From: Vulcanimicrobiota bacterium
Lineage (GTDB): Bacteria > Vulcanimicrobiota > Vulcanimicrobiia > Vulcanimicrobiales > Vulcanimicrobiaceae
DNA length: 64,000 nt
Direction: 5' to 3'
NCBI GenBank assembly: GCA_027459645.1
Contig: DAIDHQ010000013.1
Location: 25,772 to 89,771, forward strand
A program made the translations under genes and the position numbers. Of this stretch, positions 51,880 through 60,775 are shown one piece after another. Positions within the stretch are counted from its first letter, which is position 1; every line of letters begins with the position of its first letter. The notes below the pieces were generated by a model, which saw only the letters and a program-made list of their open reading frames with translations, was not told where the DNA came from and did not search any database.

Positions 51880-54309
51880 CTACAGCTTCTTCCGCATCTC
51901 GATCACCACGAAGCCGCGATGATCGATTTGCACCGCTAGCCCTTTGCGCAGGGCCTCGCCGGTAATCTCGCCTTCGACCCACTCACCGCGCAAGCTGCTG
52001 AACGCCCGGGTCGTGTAGATCCCACCGGGATCGCGCTTGAGCGTGCACGAGGTCGACACGGTTCGCTCCGACGTGTTGCCGATGAAGAGCACCATCTCGC
52101 CGTCACGCTGCAGCAAGATCGCCGTCACCTCGTCGTTGACACCGTCCAACAGCACCTCGGTCACGTCGGCGTCGTACGCGTGGTATTCCATGGAATGCTC
52201 GAAACGGAACGTCGCATACATCGTCAATTCCGGCGCGCGAACGACGAACCACGTGACGAACGCTCCGCGAAAGCGTAAGTTTCGCACGCCGAGCCACCGC
52301 CAGTTCGGCGCGAGCCGCGGATTGCACGAGGGCTCGTCCGAGGAAAGATCCAGGCCGGCGGCACCCTCGATCGCTGCCCACAGATAGCGCGGCGGAAACC
52401 ACGGCGAGAGCATCATCCCGCGATTGACCAACGTCTCGCCGTGCAACCATTCGCTGAACTGACCCGGCACGGTGTTATTCTGGCGCGGACTGCGCGAGTA
52501 GTGCCGGAAACTATCGCCCAACGCTTGCGCCATGAAGTCCGGATTGAAGCTTGCCGCCGCAAACGCGTACCAAAACGTCACGCCGACCCACACCCCGCCG
52601 AGCAGCCCATAGCCATCGATCGGGCTGTAATTGATGTCGTCGCGCGGCACCGTTCGAATGCCGGCGGTGGTCCAAAACGGCTCGACGCTCAAACGGCTGA
52701 TGATCTGGGCAGCGCGATCGTGATCCGCAACGCCGAACATCACGGGAAAGACCAGATCGCAGGTGACGTTCGTCCGCTTCGTGCCGTCGACGTCGATCGT
52801 CAGATAGTACAGCCCCGTTTCCGGGTCGACCAGATGGGCGTTGATCGCCTCGCGCAAGTCGTCGGCCTCGCGTTTGAACCGATCGGATTCGGCGTCGCGC
52901 CCCAACTCTTTAGCCATCTTCCCGACGGCCTGCAGCGCCGCAAAGCACTCCGAATTCAGTTCCGTCACGGCGCCGCTGATGCGGTAATTTTCAATGACGT
53001 TGCGCCAACCGGCTATGCCCCAATCGGCCGTACCGCGGGCCTTGCAAAAAACCAGCCCACGGTCGTCGCGCTGCGAAAGAATATACTCTGCCGCCTTCCT
53101 GCTCGGCTTGTATGCGCGCTTGAGAAACTCGCGGTCCCCCGTGGAGTTGTAATGATGCCAAGACGCCAGCACCAATAGCGGCGTATCGTCGTTGATGTTC
53201 AGTTTATAGTCGGCCGTCTTGCCGTTGCGAATGTCATAGTACTCGACGGTCATGCCGCGGCGTTCCATGTGATCGAGATACCACAGCAGCGACTCACGCG
53301 AAAAATCCGGCGTCACATAGTCGGAGCCGAAGGAAAACCACGCCGTGTCGCGCGCCACGCTATTATTCGAACGCGTCGGATCGTTGACGAAGCACCATCC
53401 CGTCGGCGCCAGCAGTTCGGTGCGCAGCATGTTGGCCTTGGCCCACAGCACGCCGCGATTGACGTCGGGATCGGGCGTCATCACGACCGCCCGATTGAGG
53501 ATGTTGTGAAACCGCGCGCGCGTGCGTTCGGCTGCATCTTCCACGGCAGGCGCACGGTCCAAGATACGCCGCAATTCTGCCGTACCGTTCGACGCCGCCG
53601 CCAACGTAAACGTCAGTTCGCCCGTGTCGCCTGCATCGAGTCGCTGCCGGTGCTCGAAAAGCGCGAAGTACTGATCGCCGCCGCGCACGATCGTTTCGGA
53701 AAGCGGTCCGGGATATTGCACGCGGCTACACTTTCCGTGGTCGTTCGTAACCTCCCAATGGTCCGGCTCGCCGGTACACGAAAACGCTCGCGCGAACGCT
53801 TTAGCCGAGTCGTTGACCGCAATAAAGGCACGCCGGCGCGCATCGTAGCGGACGCGAAGATCGATGCCGGTCTGCCCGCGCAGATCGCACGCGGCGACCG
53901 AAGCTATCTCGATCGTGCTCGACGCGGTGTTCTCGAGCGAGATGTGATAGTACGCGATCGCCGGATCGGCACGCTCGCGTTCCGGCTGCCCGTTAAGCAT
54001 AAAGACGCGCTCGCGTACCATAACGCCGTTGCTTAGCTCGTACACGTGCTCTTGCCGGTCCGGATGGATGATGTACTGTCCCGGCAGCTTACCCAACGGC
54101 ACGCCGGTGACCGGATCCCAATAGTAGACCTGCATGCCGCTGGCCACGATTTGTCCGGCGTCGATCGAGTAGAATCGTTCGATCGCGCCGTTGGCCTTGA
54201 GAATGATCGCACCTTTCGGAGCACCGAGCGTGCTGCCCACGGCCATTTCGGTGTCGGGCACCTCGTAGGTCGAGATGCGTTCTCCCGAACCCGTGACCTT
54301 CGCAATCAT
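51880..54309 (-). CDS. Six-hairpin glycosidase-like protein (amylo-1,6-glucosidase / GH63-like)
   Basis: An 809-aa cytoplasmic protein without signal peptide. An N-terminal beta-sandwich (about 1-270) precedes an (alpha/alpha)6 catalytic barrel (about 280-680) with NRGVLWAKANMLRTE, VARDTAWFSFGSDYVTPDFSRE, GKTADYKLNINDDTPLLVLA, DWGIAGWRNVIEN and EWLHGETLVNRGMMLSPWFPPRYLWA; a C-terminal beta domain follows. Asp/Glu in RDTAW and EWLHGE are candidate acid/base residues. The glycosidic substrate is not deducible. ATGA overlap with the SDR gene; joined to sugar-type enzymes. Confidence 0.72.
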   Translation of the reverse strand: MIAKVTGSGERISTYEVPDTEMAVGSTLGAPKGAIILKANGAIERFYSIDAGQIVASGMQVYYWDPVTGVPLGKLPGQYIIHPDRQEHVYELSNGVMVRERVFMLNGQPERERADPAIAYYHISLENTASSTIEIASVAACDLRGQTGIDLRVRYDARRRAFIAVNDSAKAFARAFSCTGEPDHWEVTNDHGKCSRVQYPGPLSETIVRGGDQYFALFEHRQRLDAGDTGELTFTLAAASNGTAELRRILDRAPAVEDAAERTRARFHNILNRAVVMTPDPDVNRGVLWAKANMLRTELLAPTGWCFVNDPTRSNNSVARDTAWFSFGSDYVTPDFSRESLLWYLDHMERRGMTVEYYDIRNGKTADYKLNINDDTPLLVLASWHHYNSTGDREFLKRAYKPSRKAAEYILSQRDDRGLVFCKARGTADWGIAGWRNVIENYRISGAVTELNSECFAALQAVGKMAKELGRDAESDRFKREADDLREAINAHLVDPETGLYYLTIDVDGTKRTNVTCDLVFPVMFGVADHDRAAQIISRLSVEPFWTTAGIRTVPRDDINYSPIDGYGLLGGVWVGVTFWYAFAAASFNPDFMAQALGDSFRHYSRSPRQNNTVPGQFSEWLHGETLVNRGMMLSPWFPPRYLWAAIEGAAGLDLSSDEPSCNPRLAPNWRWLGVRNLRFRGAFVTWFVVRAPELTMYATFRFEHSMEYHAYDADVTEVLLDGVNDEVTAILLQRDGEMVLFIGNTSERTVSTSCTLKRDPGGIYTTRAFSSLRGEWVEGEITGEALRKGLAVQIDHRGFVVIEMRKKL

Positions 54310-55073
54310 AGGCTACCCGACTTCTTGGTCATGCCGCCATCGATCACGTACGACGCACCCGTAATATAGGCGGCTTCATCGGAAGCGAGATAACAGACGA
54401 GTGACGCGATCTCTTCGGGCTTGGCCATGCGACCCAGCGGGATCTCCTTCAGCAGCTTTTCGTATTGCGCTTTGTCTTGCTTGAGCTTTTCGTCCATCGG
54501 CGTGTCGACCGCACCCGGACAGACGTTGTTCACCGTGATGCCGTGCGGCGCGAGTTCTACCGCAATGGTGCGCATCAGCATCCGCAGGCCGCCCTTCGCC
54601 GCGCAGTAGGGAGCGTTTGTCGGCATCGTCAGTTCCTCGTGCACCGAACTAATGTTGATAATGCGTCCGGGTGTCTTCTGGCGAACCATTTGCTTCGCGG
54701 CCGACTGCGAACACAACCACGGCCCGGTCAAATCGATGTCGATGACCTTTTGATAGACCTCGAACGGCATCTCGAGAAACGGATACTTTTCTTCGACGCC
54801 TGCGTTGTTCACCAAAATGTCGAGCTTCCCGAAATGCTTCACCGTCTCGCTCACGAGTCGTGACACGTCGTCGGGCTTCGAAATATCGGCTTGCACCGCG
54901 CATGCACGTCCGCCGAAGTTTTCGATCTCGTCGACCAGCGCGTTCGCGGGCGCAGGATCGCCGACGTAATCGATCGCCACGCGCGCGCCCTCTTGCGCCA
55001 TCACCGTCGCAATCGCTTTCCCTATGCCGGAATCACCTCCGGTGACAATCGCAACTTTATCGTGCAGCCGCAT
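54306..55073 (-). CDS. Short-chain dehydrogenase/reductase
   Basis: A 255-aa classical SDR: cofactor motif TGGDSGIG (11-18), NNAG near 90, Ser in ISSVHEE, and catalytic YCAAK near 158. Close to glucose 1-dehydrogenase-type and 3-oxoacyl reductase-like SDRs; the carbohydrate neighbourhood favours a sugar or polyol substrate with NAD(P). The first 17 bp overlap the 3' end of the NDH-2 gene, an overlap formed by repeat-derived sequence. Confidence 0.86.
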   Translation of the reverse strand: MRLHDKVAIVTGGDSGIGKAIATVMAQEGARVAIDYVGDPAPANALVDEIENFGGRACAVQADISKPDDVSRLVSETVKHFGKLDILVNNAGVEEKYPFLEMPFEVYQKVIDIDLTGPWLCSQSAAKQMVRQKTPGRIINISSVHEELTMPTNAPYCAAKGGLRMLMRTIAVELAPHGITVNNVCPGAVDTPMDEKLKQDKAQYEKLLKEIPLGRMAKPEEIASLVCYLASDEAAYITGASYVIDGGMTKKSGSL

Positions 55074-56391
55074 CTACTGTGTCATCCTGAGCTTCTGTGT
55101 CACCCTGAGTGGAGCGGTTCGCATAGCGAACCTGCGTAGATGAAGGATCGATGCGCGCCATGGACGGCCCGTACACCATGCCGAGCGTCCAATCGATGGC
55201 GACGCGCGTCTTGCGCGACGCGCTCGGCAGCCGCGAAAGATAGTAGCCACGCCACAGCAGCCACGCAGGCAAGCCCGTAAGCATTTTCCCGCCCGGCAAC
55301 TCCGCAAGCGCCTGGCGGTCGCCGAGGGATGCCATCTGCCCCAGCTTCTCGTACGTAAAGGGCTTCGTGCGCTTCTTACGCAGGCGCGCCAGCACGTTGC
55401 GCGCAAGGAGCGGGCCTTCGCGCACCGCAAATTGCGCGAGCGGCGCGTACGTACCGCCGTTCTTGCGCGGCACGGCGGCGCAATCGCCGATCGCCCACAG
55501 ATGCGGGTGCCCTTCGATGGAAAAGTCCGTTTGCGTTTCGATGGCACCATGATGCGAAAGTTTTAACCCCAACCGCTTCACGAACGGCGCGGGTTCGTTG
55601 CCGGCGGCCCATACGATCGTTCGGGTTTCGTGACGCTCGCCGCCTTTGAGCGTGATGCCGGCAGAATCCACGCGATCGACCTCCTTACCGATCCGAATCT
55701 CGACGCCGCGATCGGCCAGCACGCGCGCCGCATGTTTTCCGAAACGATCCGGCAAGTGCGGCAACAAGCGCTTTTCGGCCTGAATCAACACGACGCGCAC
55801 GTGCCGTTCGTGCAGCGTTGGATAGTATCGAATCAACCGGCGCAAAAAGGCGCTCATCTCGCCGGCGGTTTCCACGCCCGTGAAGCCGCCGCCTACGATC
55901 GCAAAGCGCAGCAATCGGTCTCGCTCGCCAATATTGTTCGCTTGCGCCGCAATTTCGACGGCACCGATGACCGCATTGCGCAGATGCTGCGCGTCGGCAA
56001 CCGTGCGCAACGGTATCGTAAATCGCTCGACTCCATCGACGCCCATCGTCGAAGGCTTCGATCCGAGCGCAAAGACCAGTTCGTCGTACCGGATCGTCTT
56101 CGATTCGTGTGTCAGCGGGTGGCGCAGCGTGACGTGCCGCTGCGTCTCGTCGACGCCCAGCACTTCGCCCAACTCACACGTGACGTGCTCGAGCTGCGGC
56201 CGAAACGGCTGCGTGATGTGCCGCACCTCAACCGATCCGCTGGCGGCCTCCGGCAGCAGCGGCGTGAAGAGCATGTAATTGTTCCGGTCGACAAGCACGA
56301 TTTCCAGATCGCGCACCGACTTACGCCGCTTTTGCAGCGCTCGCGCCGCGGACAACCCCGCGAACCCGCCACCTAAAATAACGACTCGCAT
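55057..56391 (-). CDS. ndh: Type II NADH dehydrogenase (NDH-2)
   Basis: Single-subunit, non-proton-pumping NADH:quinone oxidoreductase, 444 aa. FAD fold GGGFAGLSAARAL (7-19), NADH fold AIVGGGFTGVETAGEM (about 163-178), GDCAAVP near 300 and the membrane-binding C-terminal helices (GLPAWLLWRGYYLSRLP). The last ~30 residues (from about 413: DPSSTQVRYANRSTQ, then AQDD) come from the dispersed repeat and are not expected in the family. Two bases follow the FAD/Fe-S gene. Confidence 0.88.
   Translation of the reverse strand: MRVVILGGGFAGLSAARALQKRRKSVRDLEIVLVDRNNYMLFTPLLPEAASGSVEVRHITQPFRPQLEHVTCELGEVLGVDETQRHVTLRHPLTHESKTIRYDELVFALGSKPSTMGVDGVERFTIPLRTVADAQHLRNAVIGAVEIAAQANNIGERDRLLRFAIVGGGFTGVETAGEMSAFLRRLIRYYPTLHERHVRVVLIQAEKRLLPHLPDRFGKHAARVLADRGVEIRIGKEVDRVDSAGITLKGGERHETRTIVWAAGNEPAPFVKRLGLKLSHHGAIETQTDFSIEGHPHLWAIGDCAAVPRKNGGTYAPLAQFAVREGPLLARNVLARLRKKRTKPFTYEKLGQMASLGDRQALAELPGGKMLTGLPAWLLWRGYYLSRLPSASRKTRVAIDWTLGMVYGPSMARIDPSSTQVRYANRSTQGDTEAQDDTVDAAAR
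55081..55150 (+). repeat. Dispersed repeat, partial plus long form, inside the NDH-2 3' end
   Basis: A partial copy (55081-55096) is followed by a long copy (55099-55150) with hairpin GGTTCGC-ata-GCGAACC and TGAAGGATCG end. Read on the minus strand it encodes the C-terminal tail of NDH-2. Confidence 0.88.
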
Positions 56392-56393
56392 CC

Positions 56394-59300
56394 TTAAACC
56401 GGGCCCCCTTGAGCGTCTGTGTCATCCTGAGCGGAGCGGCCGCCGCCGCGGCCGCGCAGACGAAGGACCGCTACGACTGACGCGCTCGCCAGGAGCGTAC
56501 CCACCACCAGCAGCGCGCCGATACGCCGATACCGCGCCGCTTCTGCACGCGGATCGGACATATAATGCCGCTCCGGATACGCTCCGCCGCCGCCGCGCAA
56601 TCCCATCTGCAACAATTGCGCCGGATGCAACGCGAGCCGGTCTGTGGTTTGGGCGATCTGCTCGCGGCAACTAAAGCCGTCGGCGACGACGATCGTGGAA
56701 GGGGACGCTTTGCGAACCTCCGGCAATAATACGCGCTCGCCGCACGCGATCGACACGTCGTAATGCCCTTCCTCGAAGCCGAATGCGCCCGCCATTCCGC
56801 AACAACCGTCGTCCGGAACCGAATATTCAACGCCCGTCTTATCGAGCAGCGTGCGCTCGGCGTCGGCATCGAGCAGCGCCTTGTGATGGCAATGCTGATG
56901 AACGACGGCAACGCCTTCCAGTTTCGGCGGCGCATAATCCGGCGCGCACTTCGTGAGAAACTCCGAAAACATGTACGTCTGCTTTGCGAGGCGCGCCGCG
57001 TCCTGATCGTCGCCCAGCAAGTCGCACATTTCGTCGCGGAAGACCGACACGCAACTCGGCTCCAACCCCACGACCGGCGTTCCGGCGCGAATCTCGTCGC
57101 GCAGCTCATCGAGAATCTCACCCAGCATGCGCTTCGCAAGCTCCAACATGCCGTAGTCGTAGAGCGGCCGCCCGCAGCACAACGGCGTTTCCGGAATCAT
57201 AACCTCGAAGCCCGCGTCTTCCAGCACCTCGACCGCAGCCATCGCCGTTGTCGGATGAAAATGGTTGTTCCACGTGTCGGGCCACAGAATGACGCGTCCC
57301 CTCGTCGCCGGGTGCGCGTGCGCGTGCCGGCCCTCGAACCACGCGCGGAACGTCTTGGGCGCAAACGCCGGAATGTGTCGCCGCGCATCCATGCGCACGA
57401 CCCACTTCGCCAGCCGCTCGAGCAGCGGCGCTTGCGCGAGCGCGTTCGCAAGCCACGGCACCTTTGCCGCGATGCGCGCCCAATACATCATCAACCCGAA
57501 CGCATACGCGTTGCGCGGCCGCACCGAGCCTTCGTAGTAATGCGAGAGAAACTCCGCCTTGTACGTCGCCATATCGACGTTGACGGGACACTCGTCTTTG
57601 CAGCCTTTGCACGCAAGGCACAGATCGAGCGCCTCTTTCACCGCTTCGTTCTTCCAGGTACGCTCCAACGGATTTCCCCGCAGCATCTCAAAGAGCAGCC
57701 GCGCGCGGCCGCGCGTTGCGTAACGCTCCTCTTTGGTCGCCATGTAGCTCGGACACATGGTGCCGCCGTCGTGCTTGCGGCACTTGCCCGTCCCGACGCA
57801 GCGGTTCGCCGCGTAAGCGAAGCTGCCGTTATCGGCTTTGAACGTGAAATGCGTGTCGGGATTCCACGGCTCGTATTCGGTCCCCCAACGTAAATCCGAC
57901 GTCAGAGAATTCGGGTGCACCACTTTCCCCGGATTCATCTTGCCCTCGGGATCCCAAATCGTTTTGAATTCCCAAAATGCCTGAACCAGCTCGTCGCCAA
58001 ACATAATCGGCAACAACTCGCCGCGCGATTGCCCGTCGCCATGCTCGCCCGAGAGCGAGCCATGATACTTCACGCAGAGATGCGCCGCGCGCGTCACGAA
58101 GTCACGATATTTGGCGATGCCTTCCGCGGTAAAGAGATCGAAGTTGATACTGCAATGAAGGCAGCCTTGGCCAAAGTGCCCGTACAGCGACGCCTTATAG
58201 TCGAATTCTTTCATCAGCGCTTGAAACTCGCGCAAATAGTCGCCAAGATCTTTGGGGTCGACGGCCGAGTCTTCCCAGCCGGGGTAAAAATCGGGCTCGT
58301 TCGGAATCTTCGACGTCGATCCAAGGCCCGCATCGCGCAGAGCCCACAGACGCGCCTCTTCTTTCGGGTCTTTCACCAATTTATAAGTTGGCGCGTGCTC
58401 TTTGTTTTCGAACTCTTTCGCGAGCTTATTCGCTTTGTCGTCTGCCTCTTCGGCGCTCTCGGCGCCGAACTCGACGATCAGCCATGCGCCGCCGTCGGGG
58501 AACATGGCACGGCTCGCGGTCGATTCGCCTTTGTCGTGCATGTACATGAACATGGACTCATCGAGCCCTTCGAGAGCGATCGGCCCGTGCTCGTTGCAGA
58601 ACGGCACGTGATCGGCCGCGGTCGCGATGTCCTTGAACCCAAAGAGCGCGAGTGCCCGATGCGGCGGGCTGTGGACCAGACGCACCGTCGCCTCGGTGAT
58701 CGTGACGCAGGTGCCTTCCGTTCCAACCAACGCCCGTGCGACGTTGAACCCGTTTTCCGGGAGAAGCTGATCGATCGCAAAGCCGGATACGCGACGCGGA
58801 ATCTTCGGAAATCGCTCCCGAATCTGATCGGCATAACGATCGCGAAGCGCCTTGAGCTTGGCATAAATCTCACCCCGCCTACCGCCGGCCGCAATGATGC
58901 GTTCGAGCTCTTCTTCCGTCGTAGCACCGACGCGCATGCGTTCGCCGTCGTAGGTGACGATCTCGAGCTCAATCGTGTTCTCTTCGCTTTTGCCCGCCAT
59001 CTGGGCGTGCATGCCGCATGAGTTGTTGCCGAGCATCCCGCCGAAGGTATTTCGATCGTGCGTCGCCGGATCGGGGCCCCAGGTCAAGTGCCGCTTTTCG
59101 GCGGCATTACGAAGATCGTCGTTGACCAATCCGGGCTGCACGCGAGCACGCTTGTTCTCCCAGTCGATCTCGATGATGCGATTCATGTATTTGCTGAAAT
59201 CGATGACCACCGCGACGTTGCACGTTTCGCCCGCAAGACTGGTCCCGCCGCCGCGGTTGACGATCGGTGCGCCGTGCCGGCGGCAGACCCGAATCGCCGC

Positions 59301-59510
59301 CTCGACGTCGGCCGAGTCTATCGGAATCACCACGCCCAAGGGCAGTTGCCGATAGTTCGATGCATCCGTCGAATACATCGCACGCGAACCGTCGTCAAAA
59401 CGCACTTCCCCACGCACGGCGGCCTGAAGATCGCGCTCGAGCGCGTCCACATTCAACTCGACATCCGGGGCAGTCGTCTCTCGCGTGCTGCCAAGAACCT
59501 TAATCACCAT
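56394..59510 (-). CDS. FAD-linked oxidase fused to Fe-S/CCG module (GlcD-GlcF / D-lactate dehydrogenase type)
   Basis: A 1038-aa membrane-associated dehydrogenase that passes electrons from a 2-hydroxy acid to the quinone pool. FAD_binding_4 domain (about 50-190) with NRGGGTSLAGE and FGGMLGNNSCG; FAD-oxidase C domain (about 220-540) with SGEHGDGQSRGE. Two Fe-S motifs: CVGTGKCRKHDGGTMCPS and CLACKGCKDECPVN. Two CCG domains: CCGRPLYDYG and GCCGMAGAFG. D-lactate, glycolate or 2-hydroxyglutarate are candidate substrates. The C-terminus carries an extra hydrophobic helix (GALLVVGTLLASASVVAVL) and a repeat-encoded tail from about residue 1013. Confidence 0.87.
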   Translation of the reverse strand: MVIKVLGSTRETTAPDVELNVDALERDLQAAVRGEVRFDDGSRAMYSTDASNYRQLPLGVVIPIDSADVEAAIRVCRRHGAPIVNRGGGTSLAGETCNVAVVIDFSKYMNRIIEIDWENKRARVQPGLVNDDLRNAAEKRHLTWGPDPATHDRNTFGGMLGNNSCGMHAQMAGKSEENTIELEIVTYDGERMRVGATTEEELERIIAAGGRRGEIYAKLKALRDRYADQIRERFPKIPRRVSGFAIDQLLPENGFNVARALVGTEGTCVTITEATVRLVHSPPHRALALFGFKDIATAADHVPFCNEHGPIALEGLDESMFMYMHDKGESTASRAMFPDGGAWLIVEFGAESAEEADDKANKLAKEFENKEHAPTYKLVKDPKEEARLWALRDAGLGSTSKIPNEPDFYPGWEDSAVDPKDLGDYLREFQALMKEFDYKASLYGHFGQGCLHCSINFDLFTAEGIAKYRDFVTRAAHLCVKYHGSLSGEHGDGQSRGELLPIMFGDELVQAFWEFKTIWDPEGKMNPGKVVHPNSLTSDLRWGTEYEPWNPDTHFTFKADNGSFAYAANRCVGTGKCRKHDGGTMCPSYMATKEERYATRGRARLLFEMLRGNPLERTWKNEAVKEALDLCLACKGCKDECPVNVDMATYKAEFLSHYYEGSVRPRNAYAFGLMMYWARIAAKVPWLANALAQAPLLERLAKWVVRMDARRHIPAFAPKTFRAWFEGRHAHAHPATRGRVILWPDTWNNHFHPTTAMAAVEVLEDAGFEVMIPETPLCCGRPLYDYGMLELAKRMLGEILDELRDEIRAGTPVVGLEPSCVSVFRDEMCDLLGDDQDAARLAKQTYMFSEFLTKCAPDYAPPKLEGVAVVHQHCHHKALLDADAERTLLDKTGVEYSVPDDGCCGMAGAFGFEEGHYDVSIACGERVLLPEVRKASPSTIVVADGFSCREQIAQTTDRLALHPAQLLQMGLRGGGGAYPERHYMSDPRAEAARYRRIGALLVVGTLLASASVVAVLRLRGRGGGRSAQDDTDAQGGPV
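56421..56471 (+). repeat. Dispersed repeat, long form, inside the FAD/Fe-S gene 3' end
   Basis: GTCATCCTGAGCGGA core, GC-only hairpin GCGGCCGC-cgcc-GCGGCCGC, GACGAAGGACCGC end. It encodes RGRGGGRSAQDD of the overlapping protein's C-terminus. Confidence 0.88.
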
Positions 59511-59527
59511 TCCCCCTTTTGATCATT

Positions 59528-59571
59528 GTCATCCTGAGCGGAGGCGCGCAGCGCCGAAGACGAAGGACCGC
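59528..59571 (+). repeat. Dispersed repeat, long form
   Basis: Core GTCATCCTGAGCGGA, hairpin GGCGC-gca-GCGCC, GAAGACGAAGGACCGC end; in the gap between the enolase-superfamily and FAD/Fe-S genes. Confidence 0.9.
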
Positions 59572-59596
59572 CACGTACACGTCGCGGTATGCCCAT

Positions 59597-59620
59597 GTCA
59601 CCCTGAGCCTGTCGAAGGGC
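59597..59620 (+). repeat. Dispersed repeat, short form
   Basis: GTCACCCTGAGC-ctgtcga-AGGGC; the arm change CACCCT/AGGG keeps pairing. It ends two bases from the enolase-superfamily stop. Confidence 0.85.
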
Positions 59621-59621
59621 G

Positions 59622-60695
59622 CTATGCAAGTTGATACCTCGCGGCGTCCGCGCGCTTGAGCGTCAATCCGATGCCCGGGCGCGAAAGATCGGGATAGAGC
59701 TTTCCGTCGATCGGATCGCTCGCGCCGTCGAAAAACATGCGCTCGATGCGCACGTGGTCGTAGAAATACTCCATATGCCGCAACATTTTGCATGCGATCG
59801 CCGCGTGCAGTTGCAGATGCGGCGCACAGTGCGTCGAGAGCGGCATCATTGCGGTCTGGCAGAGCCCGTCTACCGCAAGCAATCCCGAGAAGCCGCCGCA
59901 CCTCGAGGCATCTGCCTGAAGACAATCGACGGTCCGTGCCCGCAGCATGCGCCAGAAGTGATACAGGCCGTAGCCGTACTCACCCGACGCGACGTCCATG
60001 CAGGCCGGAGCGCGTTCGCGCACCTGGCACAAGCCTTCGAAGTCTTGATGATAGACGGGCTCTTCGAACCATGCGACGCCGTACCGCGCGTACTCTTCGG
60101 CGAACTGCATCGCCTGTTTGCGCGAATACGCGCCGTTCGCATCGACGAAGAGCTGCGCGTCGGCGCCAATTGCCTCGCGTACTTGCGCCACGCGCTGCAC
60201 GTCCGCCGACGGATCGCTCCCCACTTTCATCTTGACGCGCGGAATGCCACTCTCGACCCAGCGCGACATATGCGCGCGCAACTCGCCGATCGAAAACGAT
60301 GTGAAGCCGCCGCTGCCGTAAAGCTCGGCTCCGTCGCGGGCCGCCCCAAGCAGCACGCAGACCGGCGCATTGACGAGCTTCCCTTTCAGATCCCATAGCG
60401 CGACGTCGACCGCCGAAATCGCCATCGACGTGATGCCATCCCGCCCGAGATTGCGAATCTTGCCTTGCATTTCCGCAAACCGTCGCCCCGTCTCCAGAGC
60501 GTCGCGGCCTTCCAGCAGCGCGCGGAACTCCGCGTGAATCACCTGCGCGGTGGCTTCGTCCGCGTACGTGTAACCGATGCCCGTCTCGCCGCCAGCGGTG
60601 ATTTCGACCAGCACCATCGTCGTCGCGTCCCACACCGCGGTGCCGTCCGATTCCCGCGCATCCTCGGTCGGCACCCGGTACACCGCTACGCGCAC
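59622..60695 (-). CDS. Enolase-superfamily enzyme (mandelate racemase / muconate-lactonising-like)
   Basis: A 357-aa two-domain enzyme from GTG 60695. KxK base motif in PRVKMKVGSDP; metal ligands in FVDANGAYSRK (Asp), WFEEPVYHQD (Glu) and ASGEYGYG (Glu); MPLSTHCAPHLQLHAAIA supplies the His. This set fits sugar-acid dehydratases or racemases that abstract a proton alpha to carboxylate. A longer form could begin at GTG 60779, overlapping the TPP-enzyme stop (GTGA), but its first ~25 residues would be repeat-derived (NGSSSTQVRHANRSVRDD). The shorter start is preferred because family proteins begin near VRVAVYRV. Confidence 0.84.
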   Translation of the reverse strand: MRVAVYRVPTEDARESDGTAVWDATTMVLVEITAGGETGIGYTYADEATAQVIHAEFRALLEGRDALETGRRFAEMQGKIRNLGRDGITSMAISAVDVALWDLKGKLVNAPVCVLLGAARDGAELYGSGGFTSFSIGELRAHMSRWVESGIPRVKMKVGSDPSADVQRVAQVREAIGADAQLFVDANGAYSRKQAMQFAEEYARYGVAWFEEPVYHQDFEGLCQVRERAPACMDVASGEYGYGLYHFWRMLRARTVDCLQADASRCGGFSGLLAVDGLCQTAMMPLSTHCAPHLQLHAAIACKMLRHMEYFYDHVRIERMFFDGASDPIDGKLYPDLSRPGIGLTLKRADAARYQLA

Positions 60696-60716
60696 ATCGT
60701 CGATAGCCGCTCCCCT

Positions 60717-60772
60717 GTCATCCCTAACGGAGCGGTTCGCGTGGCGAACCTGCGTAGACGAAGAACCGTTAC
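60717..60772 (+). repeat. Dispersed repeat, long form, at the TPP enzyme / enolase-superfamily junction
   Basis: GTCATCCCTAACGGAGCG with hairpin GGTTCGC-gtg-GCGAACC and GACGAAGAACCG. Minor divergence in the core. It separates the two genes and may have displaced an earlier start. Confidence 0.82.
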
Positions 60773-60775
60773 GCG

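Noticed and set aside
56763..59021. Long plus-strand ORFs (376 and 368 aa) opposite the FAD/Fe-S gene
   Set aside because: They are antisense shadows; the minus-strand frame carries all FAD and Fe-S motifs.
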